Positions 23,355-37,072 are shown, numbered from the stretch's first letter. The stretch is 64,000 bases of DNA from Kosakonia cowanii JCM 10956 = DSM 18146 (GCF_001975225.1 NZ_CP019445.1:1612001-1676000), one strand, 5' to 3'. Notes: a model not told the origin generated them from the letters alone. Translations and numbers: made by a program.

Positions 23355-23532
23355 GTTGACCTTGGTTTTTTTACGCTTGCAGGTGATAAATCGTTCGTAC
23401 GCCACCGCAGGAAAGGGCAAGGAGAGCCAGGCGAGAGTGACGTGAATATTATGGATAGATAGTATATTAGCGTAACTGTTATGCTGTTATCTATATTATG
23501 TGATCTAAATCACTTTTAAGTCAGAGTGAATA
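23355..23532. promoter_or_regulatory. aaeR-aaeX divergent regulatory region with CRP-like site
   Basis: A 178-base region lies between divergent aaeX and aaeR. TGTGA-TCTAAA-TCACT at 23499-23514 fits the CRP consensus TGTGA-N6-TCACA at nine of ten positions. It lies 18 bases before the aaeR ATG. The A/T-rich stretch 23455-23497 contains ATAGATA and TATCTAT arms that could be the AaeR operator. The AaeR assignment is inference. Confidence 0.55.
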
Positions 23533-24456
23533 ATGGAACGTTTAAAACGCATGTCGGTGTTCGCCAAAGTGGTGGAACTGGGCTCCTTTACCGCCGCTGC
23601 ACGTCAGTTGCAAATGAGCGTTTCGTCCATCAGCCAGACCGTGGCGAAGCTGGAAGATGAATTGCAGGTGAAGCTGCTGAACCGCAGCACGCGCAGCATT
23701 GGGCTGACCGAAGCAGGAAAGATCTACTATCAGGGCTGTCGCAGGATGCTCCATGAGGTGCAGGATGTGCACGAGCAGCTCTACGCCTTTAACAATACGC
23801 CCATCGGCACGCTGCGCATCGGTAGCTCTTCAACCATGGCGCAAAATGTGCTGGCAAAAATGACCGCCGAGATGCTGAAAGAGCATCCGGGGCTGTCAGT
23901 TAATCTGGTGACGGGCATCCCCGCGCCGGATCTTATCGCCGACGGGCTGGACGTGGTGATCCGCGTGGGCGCGTTGCAGGATTCCAGCCTCTTCTCCCGC
24001 CGCCTCGGCACCATGCCGATGGTGGTCTGCGCGGCCAAAAACTATCTCGCCCACTACGGCACGCCGGAAAAGCCGGCCGATATGGTGAACCACTCGTGGC
24101 TGGAGTACAGCGTGCGCCCGGATAACGAGTTTGAGCTGGTGGCCCCGGAAGGGATCGCCACGCGCCTGATCCCGCAGGGGCGGTTTGTCACCAACGATCC
24201 GATGACCTTAACCCGCTGGCTAACCGCTGGCGCAGGGATCGCCTACGTGCCGCTGATGTGGGTGATCGATGAGATCAACAGCGGTCAGCTTGAGATCCTG
24301 CTCCCGCGCTACCAGTCTGATCCGCGCCCGGTTTACGCGCTCTACACACAGAAAGATAAGCTGCCGCTGAAAGTGCAGGTCTGTATCAACTATTTGACGG
24401 ATTACTTTATTGAGGTAGCGAAGGTCTACCAGAGCATGCAGGGGCGCAGGGTGTGA
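23533..24456 (+). CDS. aaeR: LysR-type regulator AaeR
   Basis: This 307-residue protein has an N-terminal winged helix-turn-helix (FTAAARQLQMSVSSISQTVAKLEDELQVKLLNRSTR) and a periplasmic-binding-like effector domain. It activates aaeXAB in response to aromatic carboxylic acids in E. coli. It is divergent from aaeX with a shared control region. Two residues shorter than the E. coli protein. Confidence 0.95.
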   Translation: MERLKRMSVFAKVVELGSFTAAARQLQMSVSSISQTVAKLEDELQVKLLNRSTRSIGLTEAGKIYYQGCRRMLHEVQDVHEQLYAFNNTPIGTLRIGSSSTMAQNVLAKMTAEMLKEHPGLSVNLVTGIPAPDLIADGLDVVIRVGALQDSSLFSRRLGTMPMVVCAAKNYLAHYGTPEKPADMVNHSWLEYSVRPDNEFELVAPEGIATRLIPQGRFVTNDPMTLTRWLTAGAGIAYVPLMWVIDEINSGQLEILLPRYQSDPRPVYALYTQKDKLPLKVQVCINYLTDYFIEVAKVYQSMQGRRV

Positions 24457-24461
24457 AAGCA

Positions 24462-24490
24462 TTCACCCTCTTTGCGCGAAAGAGGGTGAA
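24462..24490. terminator. Hairpin between convergent aaeR and tldD
   Basis: A perfect 12-base-pair stem (TTCACCCTCTTT / AAAGAGGGTGAA) with a GCGCG loop lies just after the aaeR stop and before the tldD 3' end. There is no T-tract on either side. It is placed where a shared terminator or 3' stabiliser is expected. Confidence 0.65.
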
Positions 24491-24499
24491 CGGTAAGGA

Positions 24500-26029
<1,530 letters not shown>

Positions 26030-29000
26030 TCATTGCTTTTTGTCGGTGCGCGGCTGGCGCATCACTTCGTTGATCTGCGGCTGGTCTACCGGGCCGGTAA
26101 TGCGGTAGCGCAAAATGGAGACTTTATTCCACAGCGGACCCAGCACTTTGCTGGCCGCGAACACCGCCGCGCCGACGATCGGGTTAACGGCAAACGCCGC
26201 CGCCACGCCAACGGTCGCGGAGATTTCCGGTGCCACCACCGCTTCAACATCGAGCTGGCGACGCACCAGATCCACCGAGCCTTTCATCGCAATATCCGCT
26301 TCCAGTCCATCGACCAGCGTGTCATCAGTGTGCAGCACGCCATCTTTGATCCACGCCGTGCTGCGAATGGAGTCAAACCAGAAGCCCTCATTACTGAAGG
26401 TGTCGCTGAAATCAAAGCGCAGCTTGCGCAGCAGCGAATCGACGCTGAAGAGGCGCAGGATCTGCCCGGCATGCCCGGTGCTGATATCATCGATTTTGCC
26501 TTTGCCGAGGCGCGTGCGCAGAATACCGTTGAGCGATGCTTCCTCCGGCTGCCACGGCGCGCTGCGCCAGTGCAGATCGTAATTGACGTTGAACGGCGCG
26601 TCGCGCACCGGCGTCGGCACACCGAAAAAGCCCATCGCCGAATCGAGCTTGTCGCCGCGCAGAATGCCCTTAATGGACGTCCGCTCGCCGCCCGCGCGGT
26701 TGACCCACTCGCCGTCGGCGGTCAGGCGTGCCACGCCGCTGTCAACCAGCCCATTTGCCAGCGTCAGCGTATCGCCTTTAATGGCGAAATCGCCCTCGAT
26801 ACGGCCATATTTCTGCCCCCACAGCCAGCACTCTTTACAGCGCAGTTGCAGATCGGGCCAGCCGCTGAAATCAATGCGCTGCTTCTCGCTGAAAAGTGTG
26901 GTTGGCGAAGTGATATCTTTCGTCTTCGCGGCGCTCGCCGGGTTGTAGTAGAGATAACGAATATCGGCCTGCCACGGCGCGTTTTTATTGATCTTCAGCG
27001 TCGCGTTAAGCTCGCGGCCCTGCGCGTCAACAGTGGTGCCGGCAAACTGCGGCTGCGAGACGATGCTCATGTTATTCCACTGCTGCCCGCCGAGCGTCAG
27101 GGCGGGCGTACGCAGCGTGATGCGCGAGGGCAGCGAAGCGCTGCTGCTGACATGGCTTGCTGCGCCCTGATTAAACAGCGCCAGCCACTGCGCGCCGTCC
27201 AGCGGCGGCAGATTAAGCTCCAGCCCGCTCTGCTCCGGCAGCGGCGGCGTGGTTTTACTCTCCGAGGTCCAGATGCCGCGATCGAGCGCCAGCTTGCTGC
27301 CGAGCAGCCAGCGGCTGTTAAAGTGATTATCCGCGCCTGCGTTACCGGTCAGCGCAAAGCTGTGCAGGTTGCCGTCCACTTTCACCTTCACCGGCAGCGC
27401 TTGGCCTGCCCGCTTTTCAAGCGGCGGCGGTAAGGTGCTGGCGATATTGCCGAGATCGCCTGCCAGGTTGACCTTATAGCTCGCTTCGCCGCGGTAAGGG
27501 AGCGTCACGCCAACATCCCCTTTCCACGTCACGTTCCCGCGCAGCGCATCGTTAAGCTGCTCCGGCAGTACGCCGGTACGTGATGGCTGCCAGTTGCCGT
27601 TGAGATTGACCGCCACTTCGTAGGCTTTAGCGCCCTCGGTAGTCGTGAAGTCGACGTTCAGCGGTTGGTTAAACCAGGTGGCGGTCAGCGGCTCACTCTT
27701 CAGGTTGCCATTCTCAAAGCTGAATTTGCCGTTGAGGTTTTTCAGCGTACTGCTGATGGGCTTGATAAACAGTGAATTGTTCTTCAGCGCGACCTCGCCT
27801 TTGGCCAGCGTCATCTCGCCGTCCAGCGGAATATCGAGATGTAAGCGAGCGCTCACATCACCATCAATTTGCAGCTCATCTAGCGCGCTGCCGAGCGAGT
27901 CGTGCAGCGGCGTCTGTTTAAAATAGGGGCCGACCTCTTTGCCCGGCCCATTGATATCGGCATCAATGATCAGCTTCTCTTTGATGTAATCCGGAATCGC
28001 AGCGGCCAGGTTGCTGGCGGTCACGCCGCCGAGCATCACTTTGTCGCTCTTCATCCATAAGCCGTCATTGAGGAAGTCGAGGCTAATATCGAGGTTTTGC
28101 AGCGCGGGCCAGTCCGGCTGGAAGGCAAAGGTGGCATTGCGCAGGGGCACCAGCACTTCAAACTGCCCTTCATTATGCTTATAGGGGAAGAGGCTCGGGT
28201 TACCGGCGAAGACCAGCGTGGCGTTTTCCGTCTGCCCGCCTTTAATCGCACCGCTGAGATAGTCCACCAGCGCTTTGCCCATTAAGTTTTCCGGGAAGTA
28301 ACGCCACGCCTGCCCGGCGTCGGAGACGTTAATTCCGGCCAGAATGCTGAGCCACGGCGCTTTGCCTTCCGGTTGCAGATAACGGAAATCCCCGCGCGCG
28401 TGCAGCCCGGTGGCCTGTACATCAATATTGCGCCCGTCCAGCTGGAAGCCTTGGTCGTTCTTCTGCCAGTTGAGCGTGGCCAGCCCCTTTTCGATCTCCA
28501 GCGGCGCGCGAAACACCGTCTCATACGGCATCTTCGCCTGCGAGATATCGGCGGTTAAGCGCCCGTTTTCAACGCTCCCATCAAGCGTGCCGGCGAAGTG
28601 CTCCATACCGGGCAGCAGCTTCCATTGATGCCAGCTGAGATCCTGCCAGCGCGCCTGGAAGCGGCTCTTTTCCGGCGTTTTTAATGGAATATCGACCGCC
28701 AGCCGCGCAAGCTCGCCCGCCGGTTGCAGAGTGTTCCAGATGTCATACATCGCCGGGGAAATTTTTTGCGCAATCGGCATCAGCCCGTCGAGGCTATTCA
28801 ATTCAAGGTTGGTGGCACGAACGCGTAGCTCATCGCTCGCCTCTTTCGCTTCCTGCGCCGGGACCCAGGCGAAGCTGAGCGCCCCCTGCGGCCAGGGTTT
28901 ATCATCAATCGCAATGCGCGTCACCGGCACGTCAAACTGCCAGCCCGCTTTCTGACGGCTGATATGGGTGGTCAGGTTGTCGACGGTCAAGCGATGGGTG

Positions 29001-29824
29001 GTGTTATTCCCCAGCCAGCTGGCACCGCCTTTTTTCAGCCACACATCGCCGCTTTCAATTTCGCCCTTGTTGAGCGTCATCCACCCTTCGAGGCTAAAGC
29101 GGGCGGAGGTCAGCGCGACCTTATCCTGCATCCACTGGCTGAGCCACGGTTTGACATCGATATCATCGGCTTGTAGCCAGACGCGGCCGTTATTCAGCAG
29201 GCCGTTATCATCGCGCAGATCCATACGCACCTGCATCACGCCATGCTGTCCGGTGAGGCTGGTGAGGCTTACCTGCCCTTCGGCACGGTGACGATCGTCG
29301 CCGTTAAGCCAGGTGAGCTGCGGGATCGCCAGTTCGGCACGTTGACCAGAGGGGGTTAAAAAGCTGACGCGGCTGTCGCGCAGATCGAAGTGATCGAACT
29401 GGCGCAAAAAGAGATCGCTGATGCGATCCTTGCCGAGGGTGTTGCCCTCTTCACTGCTCTCAAGGGGGGTATTGCTGTTAACCGCGAGTTGATAAAAGGT
29501 GAGATCGCGGAACTGCCAGCGCAGATGGAGCAGGCTCTGCCAGACGTCAAGCGCCAGAGTAACGCGCTTTACCTCAACGCTGCCGCCATCTTTCAGCGTG
29601 GCCTGAATATCGCGAACCTCCAGCTCCGGGCCGAAGGTTTGCCAGCGCGCCTGAAACTCGCTGGCCTTAACCGGAAGCCCGGTTTGTGCAGAGATGCGCG
29701 CCAGAATTGGCTCACGCCACTCATTAAGGTGGGGTAACACAAGGCGCAGCCCGCTTACCAGCAGCGCCGCGATAACGATCAGCGTCGCGCCTGTAAGCAG
29801 TAATATCCCCGGCAGTCGCCTCAC
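26030..29824 (-). CDS. yhdP: AsmA-family phospholipid transporter YhdP
   Basis: This 1264-residue inner-membrane-anchored protein belongs to the AsmA/TamB group, which bridges the periplasm as a beta-groove. One N-terminal helix (PGILLLTGATLIVIAALLVSGL) is followed by repeating beta-rich sequence and a C-terminal AsmA-like region (ISATVGVAAAFAVNPIVGAAVFAASKVLG). E. coli YhdP (1266 residues) moves phospholipids to the outer membrane, overlapping TamB and YdbH. It lies between rng and tldD as in E. coli. Confidence 0.95.
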   Translation of the reverse strand: MRRLPGILLLTGATLIVIAALLVSGLRLVLPHLNEWREPILARISAQTGLPVKASEFQARWQTFGPELEVRDIQATLKDGGSVEVKRVTLALDVWQSLLHLRWQFRDLTFYQLAVNSNTPLESSEEGNTLGKDRISDLFLRQFDHFDLRDSRVSFLTPSGQRAELAIPQLTWLNGDDRHRAEGQVSLTSLTGQHGVMQVRMDLRDDNGLLNNGRVWLQADDIDVKPWLSQWMQDKVALTSARFSLEGWMTLNKGEIESGDVWLKKGGASWLGNNTTHRLTVDNLTTHISRQKAGWQFDVPVTRIAIDDKPWPQGALSFAWVPAQEAKEASDELRVRATNLELNSLDGLMPIAQKISPAMYDIWNTLQPAGELARLAVDIPLKTPEKSRFQARWQDLSWHQWKLLPGMEHFAGTLDGSVENGRLTADISQAKMPYETVFRAPLEIEKGLATLNWQKNDQGFQLDGRNIDVQATGLHARGDFRYLQPEGKAPWLSILAGINVSDAGQAWRYFPENLMGKALVDYLSGAIKGGQTENATLVFAGNPSLFPYKHNEGQFEVLVPLRNATFAFQPDWPALQNLDISLDFLNDGLWMKSDKVMLGGVTASNLAAAIPDYIKEKLIIDADINGPGKEVGPYFKQTPLHDSLGSALDELQIDGDVSARLHLDIPLDGEMTLAKGEVALKNNSLFIKPISSTLKNLNGKFSFENGNLKSEPLTATWFNQPLNVDFTTTEGAKAYEVAVNLNGNWQPSRTGVLPEQLNDALRGNVTWKGDVGVTLPYRGEASYKVNLAGDLGNIASTLPPPLEKRAGQALPVKVKVDGNLHSFALTGNAGADNHFNSRWLLGSKLALDRGIWTSESKTTPPLPEQSGLELNLPPLDGAQWLALFNQGAASHVSSSASLPSRITLRTPALTLGGQQWNNMSIVSQPQFAGTTVDAQGRELNATLKINKNAPWQADIRYLYYNPASAAKTKDITSPTTLFSEKQRIDFSGWPDLQLRCKECWLWGQKYGRIEGDFAIKGDTLTLANGLVDSGVARLTADGEWVNRAGGERTSIKGILRGDKLDSAMGFFGVPTPVRDAPFNVNYDLHWRSAPWQPEEASLNGILRTRLGKGKIDDISTGHAGQILRLFSVDSLLRKLRFDFSDTFSNEGFWFDSIRSTAWIKDGVLHTDDTLVDGLEADIAMKGSVDLVRRQLDVEAVVAPEISATVGVAAAFAVNPIVGAAVFAASKVLGPLWNKVSILRYRITGPVDQPQINEVMRQPRTDKKQ

Positions 29825-29879
29825 GCCTCTCTCCTTGTCAAACCCATCAGACCCGCTTGTTTCGCAGCATGGCCGCGAA

Positions 29880-31349
29880 TTACATCATGACTACGTCAAA
29901 CTGCTCCTGATTATAGAGCGGCTCGATTTGTACTTTGACCTGCTTACCGACGAAGATCTCCACCTCCGCCAGCGCATGAGACTCTTCGCTCTTCAGTGCT
30001 TCCGCCACGGCCGGAGAGGCGTAGACCAGGAAGCGATCGGAGTCGTAGGCGTGATGCACGCGCACGATTTCGCGCATGATTTCATAGCACACCGTTTCGA
30101 CCGTCTTTACCGTGCCGCGCCCGTGACAGGTCGGACACTCGTTGCACAACACATGTTCAACGCTTTCGCGGGTGCGTTTGCGGGTCATCTCCACCAGGCC
30201 AAGCTGGGAGAAACCATTGATGCTGGTTTTCACCCGGTCTTTGCTCAGCGCCTGCTCCAGCGAGTGCAGCACGCGGCGGCGGTGATCCTCATTATTCATA
30301 TCGATAAAGTCGATGATGATAATGCCGCCGAGATTGCGCAGCCGCAGCTGGCGGGCGATCGCCTGGGTGGCTTCAATGTTGGTATTGAAGATGGTGTCGT
30401 CGAGATTGCGATGGCCGACAAACGCGCCGGTGTTGATATCGACGGTGGTCATCGCTTCGGTTTGATCGATAATCAGGTAGCCACCCGATTTCAGCTCAAC
30501 TTTGCGCTCCAGCGCGCGCTGGATTTCGTTTTCGACATCAAAGAGATCGAAGATTGGCTGGCGGCCGCTGTAGTGCTCAAGCTTGCTGGTCATCTCCGGG
30601 ATGTACTCCGCGGTAAACTCCAGCAGCGCTTCAAAGGTGAGGCGCGAGTCAACGCGGATGCGATCGAGATGGGCATCCGCAAAATCGCGCAGGACGCGCT
30701 GGGCTAACGCCAGCTCGCCATAGAGTTTATAACGCGTCTGCTGGCGCTTTTTGCGCTCCATCACCTTCGTCCAGACGCGCTTCAGGTAGGCCGCGTCAGA
30801 GGCGAGATCCTCTTCGCAAACCCCTTCCGCAGCGGTGCGAATGATAAATCCGCCCTGCTCATCGCAGTAGCTCGCCACCACCTTTTTCAGGCGATCGCGC
30901 TCGGCTTCGCTCTCAATACGCTGAGAAACGCCAACGTGCGCGGCGCCCGGCATAAAGACCAGGTAACGGGAGGGTAAAGTGATGTCGGTAGTGAGACGCG
31001 CGCCTTTGGTGCCTAGGGGATCTTTCACCACCTGCACCATCAGGTCCTGGCCCTGGCGCACCAGCTCGGAGATATCGCGCACGGTAAAGTTCTTCTGCTC
31101 TTCACCGGCGACGCATTCGGTGTGCGGCATAATGTCGGAGGCGTGTAGAAACGCCGCCTTTTCCAGACCAATATCTACAAAAGCCGCCTGCATACCCGGT
31201 AGCACCCGGCTAACCCGACCTTTGTAGATATTGCCTACTATCCCGCGCCGTGCTTCGCGCTCGATGTGAATTTCCTGCAGAATGCCGCCGTCAATATAGG
31301 CAACACGCGTTTCCGATGGTGTAACGTTGACCAGTAATTCAGCCGTCAT
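29880..31349 (-). CDS. rng: Ribonuclease G
   Basis: This 489-residue endoribonuclease of the RNase E/G family matures the 16S rRNA 5' end and degrades some mRNAs such as adhE. An S1 RNA-binding domain lies near residues 35-130. Catalytic aspartates lie in [11 protein letters not shown] and [17 protein letters not shown]. The zinc-link cysteines lie in CPTCHGRG. The start MTAELLVNV overlaps the end of maf by 11 bases. Confidence 0.98.
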   Translation of the reverse strand: MTAELLVNVTPSETRVAYIDGGILQEIHIEREARRGIVGNIYKGRVSRVLPGMQAAFVDIGLEKAAFLHASDIMPHTECVAGEEQKNFTVRDISELVRQGQDLMVQVVKDPLGTKGARLTTDITLPSRYLVFMPGAAHVGVSQRIESEAERDRLKKVVASYCDEQGGFIIRTAAEGVCEEDLASDAAYLKRVWTKVMERKKRQQTRYKLYGELALAQRVLRDFADAHLDRIRVDSRLTFEALLEFTAEYIPEMTSKLEHYSGRQPIFDLFDVENEIQRALERKVELKSGGYLIIDQTEAMTTVDINTGAFVGHRNLDDTIFNTNIEATQAIARQLRLRNLGGIIIIDFIDMNNEDHRRRVLHSLEQALSKDRVKTSINGFSQLGLVEMTRKRTRESVEHVLCNECPTCHGRGTVKTVETVCYEIMREIVRVHHAYDSDRFLVYASPAVAEALKSEESHALAEVEIFVGKQVKVQIEPLYNQEQFDVVMM

Positions 31350-31932
31350 GATTATCTCTTCCTTCACGCACTGCGTTGAAATTGCTCAGCAATTCAAAGG
31401 TTTCCACTAGCGGTAAGCCAACGACAGCGTGATAACTCCCGTTAATTTTCCTGACAAAGCAACCGCCCAGCCCCTGAATACCATACGCACCGGCTTTATC
31501 CAGCGGTTCCCCGCTCGCTACATAGTCGGCAATATCCTTTTCTGATAACGCTCTGAAGGTCACTTCGGTTTCTACCAGACACTCCAGCACCTGTTCGCGG
31601 TCCGCAATAGCGACGGCGGTCATCACCTGGTGAGTCTGCCCGGAGAGTTGGCGCAGCATAGTGGCAGCATGCGAGGAGTCATGGGGTTTTTCAAGCACTT
31701 CCCCATTTAATATGACAATGGTGTCGGCGCCCAGCACCGGCAGATCGCGCGATGCCATCGCCACGCCCGCCTGCGCCTTTTCCCGCGCCAGCCGCGCCAC
31801 GTACTGCCTGGCGCTCTCGCCGGCCTGCCGCTGCTCCTCAATACCCGGAACAATACGCTCAAACGACACCCCAAGCTGCGTCAGTAATTCCTGACGGCGG
31901 GGAGAACCAGAAGCAAGCCAGATAGCTGTCAT
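31339..31932 (-). CDS. maf: Nucleoside triphosphate pyrophosphatase, Maf family (YhdE)
   Basis: This 197-residue Maf protein matches E. coli YhdE, which hydrolyses dTTP, UTP and modified pyrimidine triphosphates. The [10 protein letters not shown] motif binds phosphate, [18 protein letters not shown] is the catalytic region and [31 protein letters not shown] the C-terminal signature. Its 3' end overlaps rng by 11 bases, indicating translational coupling. Confidence 0.96.
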   Translation of the reverse strand: MTAIWLASGSPRRQELLTQLGVSFERIVPGIEEQRQAGESARQYVARLAREKAQAGVAMASRDLPVLGADTIVILNGEVLEKPHDSSHAATMLRQLSGQTHQVMTAVAIADREQVLECLVETEVTFRALSEKDIADYVASGEPLDKAGAYGIQGLGGCFVRKINGSYHAVVGLPLVETFELLSNFNAVREGRDNHDG

Positions 31933-31940
31933 ATCAACCT

Positions 31941-32429
31941 TTATTGCACCGCAAACTGCTGACGGATCTTACGCATAAGCAGGAAGATCCACGGCCAGAG
32001 CACGCCATTGACCAGGCTGCTCCAGAAAATTTCTGGTTTGAACGAGACGTTGATCACCAAAAACTCGGCCCAGAAGACGACCACTTCTGTTGCCAGCGAC
32101 AATAACATTACCACCAGCGCTTGTTGCCAGAGCGCCAGATTACGGAATAACTGAAATTTCAGTGCGACCAGATAGGCGACGATGCTCAGGGAGAGCGCGC
32201 GTACGCCAAGGGTGGATCCGCTAATGAGATCCAGTATGGCACCCATCGCAAAACCCGTACCGACATTTACGCGGTGCGGCAAGGCGAGGATCCAGTAGAG
32301 CAGAATCAGCAGCACCCAGTTTGGCCGGTAGACGATGATGTCATCCGGCCAGGGCATGATTTGAAGCAATAGCGCAATGAAAAACGAGAGCCAGATGACC
32401 CAGCGCCCCTGGCTACGATAACTTGCCAC
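31941..32429 (-). CDS. mreD: Rod shape-determining protein MreD
   Basis: This 162-residue inner-membrane protein of the elongasome has five or six hydrophobic segments (for example [18 protein letters not shown] and [14 protein letters not shown]). It works with MreB and MreC in lateral wall growth. Its start overlaps the mreC stop by one base. maf follows 8 bases after its stop. Confidence 0.97.
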   Translation of the reverse strand: MASYRSQGRWVIWLSFFIALLLQIMPWPDDIIVYRPNWVLLILLYWILALPHRVNVGTGFAMGAILDLISGSTLGVRALSLSIVAYLVALKFQLFRNLALWQQALVVMLLSLATEVVVFWAEFLVINVSFKPEIFWSSLVNGVLWPWIFLLMRKIRQQFAVQ

Positions 32430-33427
32430 TACTGCCCTCCCGACGATTGTTGCGGCATCGGCTGGGTTAAGCCGGTCGCCGGCGCAGGCATCGGTGCAGG
32501 CGGCCCCATGGTATCCGGAGAAGGCAAGACCTGCGGCATCATCTGCAGCAGACGCTCGTTCGCCACGCGGTGAACATCTTCCGGCGTGCGCGGGTTAGCG
32601 CCGTTGCGATCGGAGCCCCAGAGCAGCAGCAGGTAACGTAAACGTTGCAGACCGGCGGTTGGACGCGCCTGAATCACCGTGTACGCCCGCTGGGTATCAA
32701 GTTTCACCGAGGAGACCACCGCAACCGGGTAGCCTTCCGGGAAACGCCCGCCGAGACCGGACGTCACCAGCACATCACCCACGCGAATATCGGTATTCGC
32801 CGGCAGATGTTCTAACTGCAGATCGTCAGTACAGCCGTTACCGGCGGCAATGACGCGGATATCGTTACGCAGCACCTGGATCGGCAGCGCGTGGGTCGCA
32901 TCGCAAATCAGCAGCACGCGGCTGGTCATTTTCGCAACCGCAATCACCTGGCCGACAACGCCTTTATCGCTGATCACCGGCTGGCCTTCGTAAACGCCGT
33001 TGACGCTGCCTTTATCGATAACCACCTGATCGCTGTAGGGATCGTTAACCGTTGAGATCACCTGGGTGACCATTTTTTGCTCATCCTGACGCAGCGGCGA
33101 GCCGAGCAGTTCGCGCAGCCGCGCGTTCTCCTGCTTGTACTGCCCTAACATCAGCAGCTCGCTGTTTTTCAGCAGCAGCTCCTGGCGCAGCGCCCGGTTT
33201 TCAAGTTCGAGCTGATCGCGCGAGGCCAGCGTTTGCGACACGCTGTCTAATAATTCGCGGGGACCATTGGAAATAAAATAGAAAGGGCTGACGGCCGTAT
33301 CCATGTACGTCCGGATCTGGCTGAACGTACCGAGGCGGCTGTCGGCGATGATGACTCCAAGCGCCACCAAAACCGCCAGGAACAGGCGAATCTGCAGTGA
33401 CGGGCCACGGCTAAAAATTGGCTTCAT
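32429..33427 (-). CDS. mreC: Rod shape-determining protein MreC
   Basis: This 332-residue elongasome protein has a short cytoplasmic N-terminus, one transmembrane helix ([16 protein letters not shown]), a coiled coil (about residues 65-110) and the periplasmic double beta-barrel core. The C-terminal tail is rich in Pro, Met and Gln. It is about 35 residues shorter than E. coli MreC (367), with the difference in the disordered tail, so it is probably functional. Confidence 0.96.
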   Translation of the reverse strand: MKPIFSRGPSLQIRLFLAVLVALGVIIADSRLGTFSQIRTYMDTAVSPFYFISNGPRELLDSVSQTLASRDQLELENRALRQELLLKNSELLMLGQYKQENARLRELLGSPLRQDEQKMVTQVISTVNDPYSDQVVIDKGSVNGVYEGQPVISDKGVVGQVIAVAKMTSRVLLICDATHALPIQVLRNDIRVIAAGNGCTDDLQLEHLPANTDIRVGDVLVTSGLGGRFPEGYPVAVVSSVKLDTQRAYTVIQARPTAGLQRLRYLLLLWGSDRNGANPRTPEDVHRVANERLLQMMPQVLPSPDTMGPPAPMPAPATGLTQPMPQQSSGGQ

Positions 33428-33488
33428 AGGCTTTGCGTATTCTCAGGCCAGACAGATACGGAGCACGAGGCCCCGTATCTGACGCGGA

Positions 33489-34838
<1,350 letters not shown>

Positions 34839-36782
34839 TCAAACCGAGTATCTTTGTGAATATTTTTTCACATTGGTGTCGAGCGGCTGAGACGCCGCGA
34901 AGAAATCGCCCTGTCCGCCCGCAACGCCTCGCTCCACCAGCATCTGCCATTCGCCGCGCGTGCGAACGCCGGTCGCAAAGACGCGGGTTCGTGTGCCTTT
35001 ACACGCTTCAACAAGGCTCTGTACCAGCAGCTGGTTTTCGGTGCGCTTCTCAATGTTCCTGACCAACCCCGGATGCAGCTTCAGTAACTCGACATCCAGA
35101 GCTTTGATCCAACTGGTGCTGACCAACGTCAGACCCGCCTGAACCACCGCCACGCGCGCGCCTAATCCATTGATCAATCGCACGACCGACTGCAATCGGC
35201 TGATGTGTTGACACACATCGGCCTCTGCAAGTTCAAAAATAATCCGTTTGCGTTGCGATTTTTCGCATTGCATCAAGGTATCGCGCAGCCAGCGCTGGAA
35301 ACGCGGGCGGATCAGCGACTCGACGGTGACCTCAATGGCGAGGTTCTCCTCCGGCCAGTAGCCGAGGAACGGCATTAAGCGCGTGATCTGCAGCCGGTCG
35401 TACTCCTCTGACAGGCCAAATTGCAGCACCATCTGCATATACTCTTCAGCGATCACCTCCTGCTCGCCGTCGAAAATGCGGCACATTAGCTCCCGGTGGT
35501 GCACTTGCCCGTCGCGGTTAACCGCCGGTTTCTGGTAGACGCGCGGCCCCCCGCGATTCAGCATCTGCTCAATCAGCGTGCGCCAGCGCACATTGCCGCG
35601 CCCCTGCTCCGGTAACGAGTCGTCATAGACTGACCAGCTGTTGGTGCCCTGCAGCACCGCGTTGCGTGCCGCCGCCTCCGCGTGCTCCATCACTTGTCTT
35701 GTCGACTGCCCGCCGCGCCAGCTGCAGATGCCGATATGCATAATGTCTTCCCGGGTCAACATCTTGGTCGGCGGTAAACCATCCACCGCTTTCAGGATCT
35801 GCCCGGCGATACTCTCCGCTTCTTTTAATGTGCGGTGCGGAAGCAGTACCGCAAAATCACTGCGGTGATAGCGCGCCAGCAGCGCGCCGGGGTAACGCAT
35901 AATAAAGGTGGAAAGTAAGTTGATGAGGGTAAAGAGATACTCTTCGGCGGCAGAGGCAAGCCCGTCGCTGTCGCGCAGCAGGTCAAAATCGGGCAGGCGG
36001 ATCATCATCACCACGCCGTGCGAGCCAACTTTTTCCTGATCTTCTAATAGTGTTGCCAGTTGATTATCGAAAAAGAGGCGGTTATTGAGGCCGGTACGCG
36101 TGTCCTGCGCCGCGTAAGAGCGGATTAGCGTATCCATGCGGCTGCGCTGATCGCTGGCAAACTGAATATCGGTGAGTAAGACGTCCAGCGCGCTGCTGGT
36201 GCGCGACGGCCACTCATAGATGCTGCCGCGCACCTGTGCGCCGCGCTCACCGTTAAGGATGCGCGTCGCCCGCAGTTCCAGCAGCTCCTGGCCGGAGAGT
36301 TGGCGTCGCAGCCAGCGCACCGCGAGGAAAATAATGACTATCATAAAACCAATCGCCACTGTCAGCGGCGCGGTGGTCATCATGGAGCGGAAGTAGTTGG
36401 CCATCGGATCCTGATAGACCAGCGTAAAGGTCACGCCGGGGATCTTCATCGACGGCATCTCAATCTCGCGCATCGCGTAGTTACTGCCCGCCGGGCGATA
36501 ATTCCCTTTGCGCGTATGGCTTAAAAGGGTATGGCGGCCCTGCTTGATGGCAATCGAGGTGATATCGACCGGCACCATCATCTCATCAAGCTGCGTTGAG
36601 AGGCGCGGAAGCGGCGTGGAGATCAGGCGGGTATCGATAACAGCAGCAACGGCCTGTACGCGGTTGGCGACTTTATCTTGTATGGCGTTATAAAAGCTGA
36701 GTGAGCAGCCAATGAGCGTGACGAAAATCGCCAGCCCGGTCAGAAGTGTTACAAAAGCACTAAATTTCGTCGTTAATCGCAT
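34839..36782 (-). CDS. csrD: RNase E specificity factor CsrD
   Basis: This 647-residue membrane protein targets CsrB and CsrC small RNAs for RNase E decay. Two transmembrane helices flank a periplasmic domain (residues 5-28 and about 140-160), with a HAMP-like segment after. The GGDEF domain is degenerate (RYHRSDFAVLL in place of GGDEF) and so is the EAL domain (HHRELMCRI in place of EALLR), as in E. coli CsrD. The start MRLTTKFSAF gives the family length; a frame 68 codons longer is unsupported. Confidence 0.96.
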   Translation of the reverse strand: MRLTTKFSAFVTLLTGLAIFVTLIGCSLSFYNAIQDKVANRVQAVAAVIDTRLISTPLPRLSTQLDEMMVPVDITSIAIKQGRHTLLSHTRKGNYRPAGSNYAMREIEMPSMKIPGVTFTLVYQDPMANYFRSMMTTAPLTVAIGFMIVIIFLAVRWLRRQLSGQELLELRATRILNGERGAQVRGSIYEWPSRTSSALDVLLTDIQFASDQRSRMDTLIRSYAAQDTRTGLNNRLFFDNQLATLLEDQEKVGSHGVVMMIRLPDFDLLRDSDGLASAAEEYLFTLINLLSTFIMRYPGALLARYHRSDFAVLLPHRTLKEAESIAGQILKAVDGLPPTKMLTREDIMHIGICSWRGGQSTRQVMEHAEAAARNAVLQGTNSWSVYDDSLPEQGRGNVRWRTLIEQMLNRGGPRVYQKPAVNRDGQVHHRELMCRIFDGEQEVIAEEYMQMVLQFGLSEEYDRLQITRLMPFLGYWPEENLAIEVTVESLIRPRFQRWLRDTLMQCEKSQRKRIIFELAEADVCQHISRLQSVVRLINGLGARVAVVQAGLTLVSTSWIKALDVELLKLHPGLVRNIEKRTENQLLVQSLVEACKGTRTRVFATGVRTRGEWQMLVERGVAGGQGDFFAASQPLDTNVKKYSQRYSV

Positions 36783-37072
36783 CCCTGATTTAACTCCGCG
36801 CGTGTAAAGAACAGAACGATATCGCCTGAAGAAGGTCTGTATAGTAAGCACTAACTTTTGAGCTTCGCCGCGACACGCGCGCGCACTGCGGTGAAGCCCG
36901 AAAATGGCACACCGTTTCACCCAGCGAGTATAGTCTTCAGAAATTTTTTTCCAATCATCAATAAGCTTAAAGAATGTCTTTAACACGCAATTTTCACTAA
37001 TTGCTAACTTGCTCTTCTTCGCGTTAACGTAGTTTTCCCTACGCCAGCCGCGACACCCCTCAGAGGATGTAA
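36783..37072 (+). promoter_or_regulatory. csrD-msrP divergent region
   Basis: A 290-base region lies between divergent csrD and msrP. It is A/T-rich near 36,940-37,020. An AGAGGA ribosome site precedes the msrP ATG. E. coli has acuI (yhdH) downstream of csrD; here no trace of acuI is seen. Confidence 0.45.

Noticed and set aside
36783..36986. 68-codon N-terminal extension of CsrD
   Set aside because: The family starts at MRLTTKFSAF directly before the first transmembrane helix; the extension is basic and unsupported.
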